A DNA stretch of 64,000 bases from DAHUYF01 sp963838385 (GTDB lineage: Bacteria > Pseudomonadota > Alphaproteobacteria > ATCC43930 > CGMCC-115725): assembly GCA_963838385.1 (NCBI GenBank), contig CAWIRE010000003.1, positions 310,001-374,000 of the forward strand, read 5' to 3'. Made by a program: the position numbers and the translations under genes. The notes below the pieces were generated by a model. It ran no database searches. It was not told the origin of the DNA and saw only the letters and a program-made list of their open reading frames with translations. This document shows positions 51,147-59,778 of this stretch, one piece after another; position 1 is the stretch's first letter, and each line of letters opens with the position of its first letter.

Positions 51147-51216
51147 GCGACCGCGCTTCGCGCGGTCGTCCGCGGCGGCGTCAGCGGTTGCGCAGCAACT
51201 GCGAGAGCCCGCACGC
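51147..51216 (+). repeat. Two-hairpin element, copy 7 (+)
   Basis: Direct tandem behind copy 6. Hairpin 1 is CGACCGCGC / GCGCGGTCG with loop TTC. Hairpin 2 is GGCGGCGTCAGC, GCGGTTGC, GCA, GCAACTGC, GAGAGCCCGC, with one G-T wobble. Confidence 0.78.
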
Positions 51217-51251
51217 CGGGGACGATTCTCCTCCCGCCGCGTCGCTGACCC

Positions 51252-51539
51252 TCAGCTACTCGGTTTCTTCACATAGACCTTGCACCAGCCGGTCGGGCTG
51301 ATCGTGCCATCGACGACCTTGCAGGACGAGGGCGGCTGGAATTGCGAGCAGTTGTCGCATTGCTGCGCGCCATGCGGGGTGTCCTGGTAGCCTACCGCCT
51401 TCTGCGTCGCTTTCGCGGCCGCGGGATCGGGCCGCAGCGCGGCTCCGACCAGCGCGATCCCGCCGGCGGTGACGGCCGCTTTCCGCAACAGCGATCGCCG
51501 GGAGCACGGCGTTGAGCTTTGCTTCGGTTCCTGGTTCAC
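51252..51539 (-). CDS. High-potential iron-sulfur protein (HiPIP)
   Basis: 95 residues. A Tat signal (CSRRSLLRKAAVTAGGIALVG) precedes a small mature domain with the HiPIP pattern: CDNCSQF, then CKVVDG and SPTGWCKVY, four cysteines for one [4Fe-4S] cluster. HiPIPs carry electrons in the periplasm, often from the bc1 complex to a terminal oxidase or photosynthetic reaction centre. It is separate from queC and convergent with it; the upstream methyltransferase is on the same strand 111 nt away. Confidence 0.9.
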   Translation of the reverse strand: MNQEPKQSSTPCSRRSLLRKAAVTAGGIALVGAALRPDPAAAKATQKAVGYQDTPHGAQQCDNCSQFQPPSSCKVVDGTISPTGWCKVYVKKPSS

Positions 51540-51650
51540 GCATCACCTCTCGTCGCCCTCGGTATCCGCTGCCGGGCGGAGCAGACATCCAACATAGGAC
51601 CGACCATGGCGCCTTCCTTGATCTGGATCAGGGCCGGCGCCGTTTCGCGG

Positions 51651-52571
51651 TCACGCCGGAGGCTTCGTCGCCGTCAGGTAGGCGATGCGCTCGATGCCGA
51701 CGGATTTGGGGGCCGCCAGCGCACGCCGGACATCCTCCTCGAGGATCTGCCGCTCTTCGGCCGTGAAGCGCTCGGCCAGGATCTCGCCGAGGGACGGGGC
51801 CAGGGGGTGCGGCGCAGTGCGGATAAAGGTCTCCCACGACGTGTGGACGACGGGGAGCACGTCGATGTGAAGCTCGAGATGGATCTCGGCGAAGCCGCAG
51901 GCCCGGAAGAACGAGACCAGGTCGCGCTCGGAATAGTTGGTGATCGGGCTCGACTGGATCTTCTCGACGGTGTCGGGAAACTGCGCCGCTTTCCAGCGAT
52001 GGAGCAGCGGCAGGAGGGGATCGCGGCTGCTCGCGGGCCGGGCGTCGACCATCTGCTTCAGGGCGCTGACGGCCAGCGCCTCGTCGCGAAGGATGGGCTC
52101 GGCGATGGAGATGCGGCCGCCCGGCTTGAGCACGCGGCGGAATTCGCGGATGGCCGCGATCTTGTCGGCGACATAGGCGAGAACGGCGCGCGTGGCGACA
52201 ACGTCGACCGAGTCCGCGTCGATCTCCGAGAGGCTCTCGGCGGCGCAGCGGTGAAAGGCGCATTGGTCGCGAACGCCGCGTTCGATCGCCAGCGCTTCGG
52301 CGTGCCGGAGCATGGGGGCGGAAACGTCGGTGAAGAGCACCCGGAGCGACGGCCCGATCCGGTCGATGGCGCGGAAGCCGATGAGGCCTTCGCCGGCGCC
52401 GATATCGGCAAGCGTCATGCCGGCGGCGAGCCGGGCGGCGTCAACGACGCGGTCGGCATACCGCTCGACCCTGGCGCGAATCGTGCGATCGTATTCGGGG
52501 TCCTCGCCGTGCCGCAGGTGCAACAGCCAATTGGACCAGACGTCGGAATCGGAATCGGCCGGGTCGCTCAT
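51651..52571 (-). CDS. Class I SAM-dependent methyltransferase
   Basis: 306 residues from ATG 52571. SAM motif I is LADIGAGEGLIGF, followed by LFTDVSAPML, SVDVVATRAVLAYV and EFRRVLKPGGRISIAEPI. The C-terminal part (about 110 residues) is an extra domain. It resembles UbiE/MenG-type small-molecule methyltransferases; the substrate is unknown. An ATG at 52700 in frame would add a basic stretch without homology. Confidence 0.85.
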   Translation of the reverse strand: MSDPADSDSDVWSNWLLHLRHGEDPEYDRTIRARVERYADRVVDAARLAAGMTLADIGAGEGLIGFRAIDRIGPSLRVLFTDVSAPMLRHAEALAIERGVRDQCAFHRCAAESLSEIDADSVDVVATRAVLAYVADKIAAIREFRRVLKPGGRISIAEPILRDEALAVSALKQMVDARPASSRDPLLPLLHRWKAAQFPDTVEKIQSSPITNYSERDLVSFFRACGFAEIHLELHIDVLPVVHTSWETFIRTAPHPLAPSLGEILAERFTAEERQILEEDVRRALAAPKSVGIERIAYLTATKPPA

Positions 52572-53004
52572 TATTCTCGTTTTCCACGCGCGTTCTTTGC
52601 CATGAAATATCACATCGCCGTGTGCCGCCGTAAGCACCCGCCGGCGGCCGGTGGCGTCTTTCGGCAAGACTCCACGTGCCGGAGGAGCTTCTCCATGCAA
52701 CTGGACGCGCGGCGTCCGGAGGGGCGCCGCAAATGCGACGCAGTTCTATCTCGTCGGGCGGCGAGCGGGGTCCAGGCATGCGGACGGCCAGATATCTCGT
52801 CACGTCTCCACGAAACTCCACGCTTTCGCCTCTGCCGAAACCGTCTTAATGGTCTGCGCGGGGCGGATATCTGGGGTATCCTCCCGCGGCGCGCGACAGG
52901 CCGGCGCGGGTCTCAGCCTGCCGCCGGAACGGCCTCGCCACCCTCCGACGGCGCCTGCGCTATGAGTTGCGAGCCTTCGCCGGCGAGGCCTTGGGGAGGA
53001 AGGG
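52572..53004. promoter_or_regulatory. Long leader between methyltransferase and response regulator
   Basis: About 430 nt without a supported gene, between divergent starts. It should hold both promoters. A GCCGGCGGCCGGTGGC palindrome is seen near 52637. The ribosome binding site GGGGAGGAAGG lies just before the GTG at 53005. No riboswitch, repeat or clear -35/-10 pair was recognised. Confidence 0.4.
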
Positions 53005-53727
53005 GTGACGCACCGAATCTTGCTTGTCGATGATGACGTCAAGCTCACCGACATGATACGCGAGTTCCTGGAGCTCGAAGGCTTCGTGGTCGAGGCGGTT
53101 CACGACGGCCCGGCTTTCTTTCGCTGCGCCCTGGAGAGCACGGATCTGGTGGTGCTGGACGTGATGCTGCCGGCGCTCTCGGGCTTCGAGGTGCTGAAGC
53201 GGCTTCGCCAGGGCTCGACCGTGCCGGTGATCATGTTGACGGCGCGCGGCGATGATGTCGATCGCATCGTCGGGCTGGAGATCGGCGCCGACGACTATGT
53301 GGCGAAGCCGGTCAATCCCCGCGAGCTGGTCGCGCGCATCCGGGCCGTTCTGCGCCGGACCAGCGCGGCGCAGCCATCATCGCCCGGCGACATCGCCGTC
53401 GGCGAGATCCGCCTCAACGCCGCCTCCCGCAACGCCTGGTCCCATCAGCAGAAGCTCGACCTCACGACGGCCGAGTTCAACCTGCTCGAGCACCTGCTGC
53501 GCCATGCGGGACGGGTCGTCGCGCGCGAGGAGCTGTCGGCCGCGGCGTTCGGGCGACAGCTGTCGATCGGCGCGGCCGACCGCAACGTCGACACGCTGGT
53601 CAGCAAGGTGCGGCGCAAGCTGGGTCCCGCCAGCGATCTCGACCAGCGCATCAAGACCGTCCGCAATGTCGGATATATCTACGCCGTGCCGTCGCCGCCG
53701 GCCGCGCAGCCCGGTGAACGCGCCTGA
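53005..53727 (+). CDS. OmpR-family response regulator
   Basis: 240 residues, GTG start. Receiver: HRILLVDDDVKLTDMI, phospho-Asp in DLVVLDVMLPALSG, MLTARGDD and the Lys in DYVAKPVNPRELVARI. C-terminal winged helix: LDLTTAEFNLLEHLLRHAG and RNVDTLVSKVRRKLG. It is the first of four genes on the same strand and should control them with the kinase at 55284. Confidence 0.94.
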   Translation: MTHRILLVDDDVKLTDMIREFLELEGFVVEAVHDGPAFFRCALESTDLVVLDVMLPALSGFEVLKRLRQGSTVPVIMLTARGDDVDRIVGLEIGADDYVAKPVNPRELVARIRAVLRRTSAAQPSSPGDIAVGEIRLNAASRNAWSHQQKLDLTTAEFNLLEHLLRHAGRVVAREELSAAAFGRQLSIGAADRNVDTLVSKVRRKLGPASDLDQRIKTVRNVGYIYAVPSPPAAQPGERA

Positions 53728-53763
53728 GGCGAGGCTGAGCCGCACCTTCCGGGGGAGGATCTC

Positions 53764-54822
53764 ATTTTCAGCCGAAGGCCTCCGCGCCGGCATGGCCGCT
53801 CGCTGCTGCTGGGCCTGGCCGCGGCGCTGTGTTGCCTCTATGCCCCTTCGGCCCGCGCCGATGGCGACTACCAGCTCGGCCACGGCCTGGACCTCGGCCC
53901 CTTCAATTTCGCCGGCTACGGCAATCTGGTCGCAGGCCTCCCGCAGGGCGCGCAGAAATCGCTCGCCCTGGACGATCTCAGCCTCTTCGTCAGCGGCCAT
54001 TTCGGCCAGTTCTTCAATCCCTTCACCGAAGCGGAGCTGGCCAATTTCAATGTCGTGAGCTCCGGTGCCCCGGGCCGCGACCGCGGCGATGGCGATCTCG
54101 TCCTGGAGCGCCTCTACAACGATTCCTATCTGACCGACAGCACCACCCTCCGGCTGGGCAAGATGCTGACGCCGGTCGGCGAGTGGAACGTGATTCACGC
54201 GGCGCCGCTGGAGCTGACGACGGTGCGGCCGGCGGTCACCTACCGCGATTTCAGCGAATACGCCACCGGCCTTTCCGTGCTCTACAGCGATCCCTATGCG
54301 CGCCTGCCGGACGTCCAGGTGTACTGGCAGCCGAGCGGCGAATTCGCCCAGCGACCCGATACCATCACCTTTCACCAGTACAAGACGGTCGAAGGCGCGC
54401 ATGTCAGCTTTTCCCTGGGGCTGCTCGACCAGGTCGGCTTCTCGTTCCAGCAGTCCAAGGACACCTACGGTTCCGACCAATCGCTCTATGGCCTCGATTA
54501 TCACTACACCGTCGGCCGCTTGACCCTGCAGGGCGAAGGCACGTTCTCCGATATCGGCAACGTCGGCTCCGTGCATGTCCGCGACACCGAATGGGGCGCC
54601 TATGTCGCCGGCTCCTATGCCCTGACCGAGAAATGGTCGGTCTATGGATGGTATGAGGAGTTTGCCGACAGGGCCGCGCCCTCCGTCGCGCATGATGTGC
54701 TGGCCGGCGTCGCTTTCCGGCCCCAGCCGCCGATCGTTCTCCGGCTGGAGTATCTGCAGAATCTCACGGGCAGACCGGTCAATCCCACGGGGCTGTTCGC
54801 CGCCGCGGCCATCCTTTTCTGA
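53764..54822 (+). CDS. Porin-like outer-membrane protein, non-ATG start
   Basis: About 352 residues. The frame is open from just behind the regulator stop. A strong Shine-Dalgarno GGGGGAGG (53751-53758) is followed after 5 nt by ATT (53764), and no ATG, GTG or TTG fits. ATT would give a signal peptide (RRHGRSLLLGLAAALCC, cleavage near SARA-DGDY). The mature part has amphipathic strands (FNFAGYGNLVAGLP, HVSFSLGLLDQVGFSFQQ, YGLDYHYTVGRLTLQGEG) and ends in Phe, which suits a barrel. It resembles porin-like proteins of unknown substrate. Either a rare ATT start or a changed ATG. Confidence 0.7.
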   Translation: MFSRRPPRRHGRSLLLGLAAALCCLYAPSARADGDYQLGHGLDLGPFNFAGYGNLVAGLPQGAQKSLALDDLSLFVSGHFGQFFNPFTEAELANFNVVSSGAPGRDRGDGDLVLERLYNDSYLTDSTTLRLGKMLTPVGEWNVIHAAPLELTTVRPAVTYRDFSEYATGLSVLYSDPYARLPDVQVYWQPSGEFAQRPDTITFHQYKTVEGAHVSFSLGLLDQVGFSFQQSKDTYGSDQSLYGLDYHYTVGRLTLQGEGTFSDIGNVGSVHVRDTEWGAYVAGSYALTEKWSVYGWYEEFADRAAPSVAHDVLAGVAFRPQPPIVLRLEYLQNLTGRPVNPTGLFAAAAILF

Positions 54823-54830
54823 GCGGCGGC

Positions 54831-55259
54831 ATGACCAGGCTGCTCCTTGCCGTCACCCTCGCGCTGGGGCTCCTGGGCGCGGCGCCGGCGCGGGCCGAGG
54901 GCATCCTCGTCATCGCCAACGCATCGGTCGAGGTGGCAACGCCGTTGACGCCGAGCCAGATCGCCGCGATCTATCTCGACCGGTTGACGATCTGGCCCGA
55001 TGGCAGCCACATCGTTGCCGTCAATCGCGAGGCGTCGAGCCGGATACGGGCGGCCTTCACCGCGGCCATCTTGCGCCAGGACAATGCCAGCCTCGCCACC
55101 TACTGGAACCAGATGCATTTCATGGGCAAGCTGCCGCCGGTGGTGCAGGAATCCGAGCAGGCCATGCTGGCCTTCATTCGCGCGGTGCCGGGATCCATCG
55201 GATATATAAGCGATACGACCGCGCCGGTCGGTGTGAAGGTGTTGGCTCATGTTCCCTGA
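54831..55259 (+). CDS. Small periplasmic phosphate-binding-like protein
   Basis: 142 residues. A signal peptide (LLLAVTLALGLLGAAPARA) and a shortened PBP-like (PstS-type) domain: EVATPLTPSQIAAIYLDRLTIWPDGS, NREASSRIRAAFTAAIL, ATYWNQMHFMGKLP, VPGSIGYISD. The full binding lobes are missing, so it is probably a ligand sensor or accessory rather than a transport receptor. It lies 8 nt behind the porin-like gene and 24 nt before the kinase gene. Confidence 0.83.
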   Translation: MTRLLLAVTLALGLLGAAPARAEGILVIANASVEVATPLTPSQIAAIYLDRLTIWPDGSHIVAVNREASSRIRAAFTAAILRQDNASLATYWNQMHFMGKLPPVVQESEQAMLAFIRAVPGSIGYISDTTAPVGVKVLAHVP

Positions 55260-55283
55260 CGGCAGCCCCGGAAAGCGGCGCTC

Positions 55284-57140
55284 GTGATCGGCTTTTTGTC
55301 GCGCTCCATTCCGCGCCGGATCCTGGCGGCGTTGCTGAGCATTTACGTCGCCACCTATTTCGCGACCGCGATCGTGGTCTATTCCGGGGTTCGGGCCTCG
55401 ATGCTCGAGGGCGACGCGGCCACGCTCAACCAGCTTGCCGACCTCAAGTACCAGCAGCTCGCCAATGTGATCGGCGCGCTCGCCACCGACCTCACCGCCT
55501 GGTCGGAGCTCGACGTCATGAACGATCTCGTCTCCGGCGACATCGACAGGCGAATCGCCCATGCGCTCGAGGCGCTGAAGCGGCTCTACGGGCTCGCCGG
55601 AGACGTCTACGCCTTCGACGCGGCGGGAAAGCTCGTCGCCAGCTCCAATGGCGAGGCCGGCGGCGGCGTGCGCATTCCCGCGCCATGGCAAAGCGCCGAC
55701 ACCCGGCTCGTCTTCATCGGCAAGGGCGCGGACCCGATGGCGGGGGGCGACATCGTCGCGCTCGAGATCCCGGTCTTCGGCAGCTTCGACCGGGACTACC
55801 GGATCGGCACCCTGGTGATGACCTATCCCTGGGCGTCCGTCGAGCATCTTCTGTTCGGGCTGGAGAACGGAACGGTCCTCCTGGAAAAGGGCGCCACCCC
55901 GCGCGTGCTGGCGGCCAACCCGCAGGATATCGCCGATCGGGCGGGCATCGCTCCGCCTCGCGCCGGCGGGGCCGCGCCGCGCGGCGGCTTCGTCATCGGC
56001 CGATCCGTGGGCGCCAGCGGCCTCGTCGCCAGGTGGGAGGTGGTGACGATCGAGGATTCCGAGACCGCCAGCCGTCCGCTGCGCTGGGTGGCGTTGGATC
56101 TGGCCCTGCTGGGCGTCTTTCTCGGCGTGCCGATCATCCTGCTCGGCCGCTGGCTCTCGCACAAGCTGACCCGGCCCATCGCCGAGCTGACCCGCGTCAC
56201 CCGGGAGATCGCCGACACCGACCGGCTCGAGGCGCGCGCGCCGGTGACCTCGTCGGACGAGCTCGGCTCGCTCGCGCGATCCTTCAACCGCATGACCGAC
56301 AATCTGGAGCGCACCACCCGCGAGCGGGAGCAGTTCGTGCGCGAGCTGGCCGCGCTCAACCAGACGCTCGAAGCCAAGATCGCGATGCGCACCGAGGAGC
56401 TCGAAGCGGCCGTCAAGGCGCAGCAGCGTCTCATCGGCGACATCTCGCACGAGATCAAATCGCCCCTCGCGCGTCTCAGCATGGCGCTCGGCCTGGCGCG
56501 CCGCTCGGCGGAGCAGGACAGGCCGAGGCAGTTCGACCGCATGGAGCGGGAGGTCGAGAGCATTTCGGCTCTGGCCAGCGAGCTGCTCACGCTGGCGCGG
56601 CTCGACGCCATCTCCGCGCCGCCCGAATTCGGGCAGATCGATCTCGGCGGCTTGATCGAGCGGATCGTCGCCGACGCCGTCTACGAGAAGCCGGGCCGGG
56701 CGTCGGATCTGGTGCTGCGCGGCACGGGAGAGGCCATCGCCGTCCTCGGCAATGCCGATCTGCTGCGCCGCGCGATCGAGAATGTCGTGCGCAACGCGGT
56801 CTTCTACACCGCCGAAAACACCCGGGTGGAGATCGTGCTGTCGCGGCGGACGCCGGATCTCGCCTCGGTGGCGGTGATCGATCACGGCCCCGGCGTCCCG
56901 GAGGCGGCGCTGGAGCATCTGTTCGAGCCGTTCTATCGCGTCGACGAGGCGAGGGCCCGCGAAACCGGCGGCTCGGGGATCGGCCTCGCCATCTGCCAGC
57001 GCATCGTGCAGCTTCACGGCGGCGCCGTCCGGGCGCGCAACAACCACCCCCACGGCCTCATCGTCGAGATCGAGCTCCCCTCCGGCGCGGCGACGCCGAA
57101 GAGCCGGAACGCGGCCGGCGCCGGCGCTCCGCGCCTCTGA
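55284..57140 (+). CDS. Sensor histidine kinase with CHASE4-like sensor and HAMP
   Basis: 618 residues. Two membrane segments (about 11-35 and 262-285) flank a periplasmic CHASE4-like domain (ATDLTAWSELDVMNDLVSGD). HAMP (LSHKLTRPIAELTRVTREI), a coiled coil, HisKA (LIGDISHEIKSPLARLSMAL) and HATPase (IENVVRNAVFYT, IDHGPGVPEAAL, GSGIGLAICQRI) follow. The last gene of the regulator-porin-binding-protein-kinase operon; its partner regulator is at 53005. Confidence 0.92.
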   Translation: MIGFLSRSIPRRILAALLSIYVATYFATAIVVYSGVRASMLEGDAATLNQLADLKYQQLANVIGALATDLTAWSELDVMNDLVSGDIDRRIAHALEALKRLYGLAGDVYAFDAAGKLVASSNGEAGGGVRIPAPWQSADTRLVFIGKGADPMAGGDIVALEIPVFGSFDRDYRIGTLVMTYPWASVEHLLFGLENGTVLLEKGATPRVLAANPQDIADRAGIAPPRAGGAAPRGGFVIGRSVGASGLVARWEVVTIEDSETASRPLRWVALDLALLGVFLGVPIILLGRWLSHKLTRPIAELTRVTREIADTDRLEARAPVTSSDELGSLARSFNRMTDNLERTTREREQFVRELAALNQTLEAKIAMRTEELEAAVKAQQRLIGDISHEIKSPLARLSMALGLARRSAEQDRPRQFDRMEREVESISALASELLTLARLDAISAPPEFGQIDLGGLIERIVADAVYEKPGRASDLVLRGTGEAIAVLGNADLLRRAIENVVRNAVFYTAENTRVEIVLSRRTPDLASVAVIDHGPGVPEAALEHLFEPFYRVDEARARETGGSGIGLAICQRIVQLHGGAVRARNNHPHGLIVEIELPSGAATPKSRNAAGAGAPRL

Positions 57141-57157
57141 TCGCGGGGCGGGTGCCG

Positions 57158-57424
57158 CTATTGCTGGCGCTCGACGCAGGCAAAGCGCGCCGTCGTGATG
57201 CCCCAGAGGCTGGTCAATTCCTGGCGCGAGACCGCGACCTTGTCGTAGCGCTCGCAGCTCGCTTGCGCCACCTGCCGGATGTTGCCCGCCGAGGTGAAGT
57301 GGGCGTCGTACTTGATCGCCACCGATGCGGCATCCGCGGCGTCGATGTCGTAGGCGCCGCCCCACACCGCCACGCATCCGGCAAGCGAGATCGCCGCGAG
57401 AACCACGCAGGCAAGTCTGGTCAT
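57158..57424 (-). CDS. Small lipoprotein
   Basis: 88 residues from ATG 57424. The start MTRLACVVLAAISLAGCVAV has a lipobox (LAGC). The mature part contains one further Cys pair (SCERY, FACVE) and reads ASVAIKYDAHFTSAGNIRQV, which recalls small envelope lipoproteins of alphaproteobacteria. No function is known. It is convergent with the kinase gene (17 nt between the stops). Confidence 0.75.
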   Translation of the reverse strand: MTRLACVVLAAISLAGCVAVWGGAYDIDAADAASVAIKYDAHFTSAGNIRQVAQASCERYDKVAVSRQELTSLWGITTARFACVERQQ

Positions 57425-57465
57425 GGGCACTGTCTCCTGATCGCCGTGGATGAGGGCATGCAGGC

Positions 57466-58593
57466 TCAGAGCGCGCGCGCCGCGCCGCCTTGCGGCGCGA
57501 GCAGCCGCAGGCCGAAGCCGCCGATCTCGAGCAGATCTCCGGCCGCGCAACGCCGTCCGACATGGAGCGCCAGCAGCTGCTCGAAGGCACGCGGTTGCGC
57601 CGCCAGCGCGCGCAGCGCCCGGCGGCGCAGCCCGTCCCGCCTGTCCATGAGCAGCAGCAGCCGCGCCATCAGCAGCGGCATGCGGCGCAGCCGGCGATGG
57701 GCCTTCTCGTAAGCCGCGAGCCCGCCGTCGGCGAGCGCCGGGCCGAGGGCGCTCGCCTGGCGAAAGGCAAGCGCCAGGCCCTCGCCGGTGATCGCGTCGA
57801 CGGCGCCGGAGGCGTCGCCGACCAGCGCCACGGCGCCGCGCGTCACCCGGCCGAGCCGCGTCGACATCGACAGCGCGCCGCGGGCCGGGCCGATCGGCGC
57901 CGCGCCCGACAACCGCTCGGCAAGCGCAGGAAAGAGCCCGGGCAGCTCGGCCAGCCGCGCCGCCGGCGCGCCGCCCAGCAGCGCGATGCAGATTTCATCG
58001 GCGGCGACGGGCGTGACATAGGCCTGGACGCCGCTGCGCCAATGGACCTCGACGCGATCGGACCACGGCCGCACCCGGAAATGCTGCCGCAGGCCGAAGC
58101 GGCGCGCGCCGCTCCAGACCGGCGGCAGTCCCGCCCATTGCCGCACCTTCGACTGAGAGCCGTCGGCCCCGATCAGCCAGCGGAAAGCGACGGCGCGGCC
58201 GCCGAGCTCGACGCGTCCGGGGCCGCTGAGATCGACCGATACTCCCCAAAGCGCGGTGACGCCGGCATCTTGCGCCCGTTCCGCCAGCAGCCGATGCAGC
58301 AGCGTGCGCCGCAGGCCGATGCCGTGGCCCTGCGCGAAGGCGGCTTCGGCCACGAGCCCGCCATCGACGAAGCGGATGCCGCGAAACGGCAGCCCCGCCG
58401 CTGCCGGCGGTTCGGCGCCGAGCCCGCGCAAGGCGGCAAGGGCATCCGGCATCAGCCCTTCGCCGCACGCCTTGTCGATCGGCGGCCGCGTGCGATCGGC
58501 GAGCACGACGCTGAGCCCGCTGCGCCGCGCCGCCAGCGCGGCGGCGAGCCCGGCGGGACCGCCGCCGACCACGAGCACGTCCGTCTCGCGCAT
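57466..58593 (-). CDS. FAD-dependent oxidoreductase (geranylgeranyl-reductase/UbiH type)
   Basis: 375 residues from ATG 58593. FAD-binding motifs are VLVVGGGPAGLAAALAARRSG, LIGADGSQSKVR and ALVGDASGAVDAITGEGLAL. The family hydroxylates or reduces polyketide and isoprenoid products. It follows the type III polyketide synthase after 14 nt on the same strand, so it likely modifies the polyketide, for example an alkylresorcinol or pyrone. An ATG at 58761 would extend into the polyketide synthase and is rejected. Confidence 0.88.
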   Translation of the reverse strand: MRETDVLVVGGGPAGLAAALAARRSGLSVVLADRTRPPIDKACGEGLMPDALAALRGLGAEPPAAAGLPFRGIRFVDGGLVAEAAFAQGHGIGLRRTLLHRLLAERAQDAGVTALWGVSVDLSGPGRVELGGRAVAFRWLIGADGSQSKVRQWAGLPPVWSGARRFGLRQHFRVRPWSDRVEVHWRSGVQAYVTPVAADEICIALLGGAPAARLAELPGLFPALAERLSGAAPIGPARGALSMSTRLGRVTRGAVALVGDASGAVDAITGEGLALAFRQASALGPALADGGLAAYEKAHRRLRRMPLLMARLLLLMDRRDGLRRRALRALAAQPRAFEQLLALHVGRRCAAGDLLEIGGFGLRLLAPQGGAARAL

Positions 58594-58607
58594 CGGCCGG
58601 CCTCGGC

Positions 58608-59742
58608 TCACCACTGCAGCAGAATGAGCTCGGAGCAGAAGCCGGGCCCCATCGCCAGCAGCAGGCCGAGCGTTCCCGGCGCCGGCGCATGGTTGGCGAT
58701 GACGTCCTCGAGCACCAGCAGCACCGAGGCGGAGGAGAGATTGCCGAACCGCCGCAGGCAATCCCAGGACCGGTCGAGATCGCGGTCCGCCAAGCCCAGC
58801 GTGTGCTGGATCGCCTGCAGCACCTTCGGTCCGCCGGTATGGATCACCCAGCTGCCGATGTCGCTCCGGCCGAGCTCGTGCTTGGCCAGAAACGCGTCAA
58901 CGTCGCGGGCGAGGTTGTTCTTGATCACCTCCGGCAGGCGCGGCGACAGCACGATGCGAAAGCCGTCTTCCGAAATGGCCCAGCCCATGACGTCTTCGGA
59001 GTTCCGATAGAAGGTGGAGCTGCTGTCGAGGATCGTCGGTCCCGAGCGGCCCGGCGCCCATGCCGGCAGCTCGAGCGCCTTTTCCGCGCCGGCGACCACG
59101 ACGGCGGCGGCGCCGTCGCCGAACAGGCCGCTCGAGATCAGGTTCGCGGTGGAGAGATCGTCCTGCCTCAGCGTGAGCGAGCAGGCCTCCACCGCCAGCA
59201 GCGCGGCGCAATGCCCGGGATAGGCGAGCGTGTAGTCCGCCGCGCGGGTCAGGCCGATGGCGCCGCCGGCGCAGCCGATGCCGAAGATCGGCGTGCGCTT
59301 GATGTCGGGCCTGAGGCTCAGCCGGTTGACCAGGCGCGCGTCGAGCGAGGGGCTGGCGACGCCGGTGATGGAGACGACGTAGAGCGCGTCGAGGTCGTCG
59401 CGCGCCAGCCCGGCCTTGTCGAGCGCCGCGTCGATCGCTGCCGCGCCGAGCTCCTCCGCGACCTCGAGCCAGGCCGCGTTGGTCTCGCCCCAGGACGAGA
59501 ACTCGGCATAGCGCCGCAGCGGAAAGGCGAGATGGCGCGAGTTCGACACCGGTGCGGGAATGGAGCCGCTCCAGCATGGCCGGGTTCTCGAGCTTGCCTT
59601 TCCACAGGCTCGCCAGCGCCGCGGTGATGACGCCCTGCTCGTAGCGATGCTGGGGCAGCGCGCTGGCCACGCCGGCGATCTTCATGCGGGTCGTCGGCTG
59701 ATGCAGCGGCGCGCGAAATTTCTCTGTTGCTGTCGATGTCAC
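58608..59742 (-). pseudogene. Type III polyketide synthase, frameshifted
   Basis: The chalcone-synthase-like gene starts at ATG 59742 and reads IAGVASALPQHRYEQGV and MLERLHSRTGVE, then jumps frame. Skipping one C near 59541 gives RTGVESRHLAFPLRRYAEF, the normal sequence. The remaining 310 residues hold the catalytic triad: Cys in GIGCAGGAIGL, His in WVIHTGGPKVL and Asn in FGNLSSASVL. Such enzymes extend acyl-CoA with malonyl-CoA to resorcinols, pyrones or phloroglucinols. The repaired length is about 378 residues. Whether this is an inactivating mutation or a sequence error is open. Confidence 0.83.
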
Positions 59743-59778
59743 GGTCGATGTCCTTTGTTCAGAATGTGCCGGCCGGCG

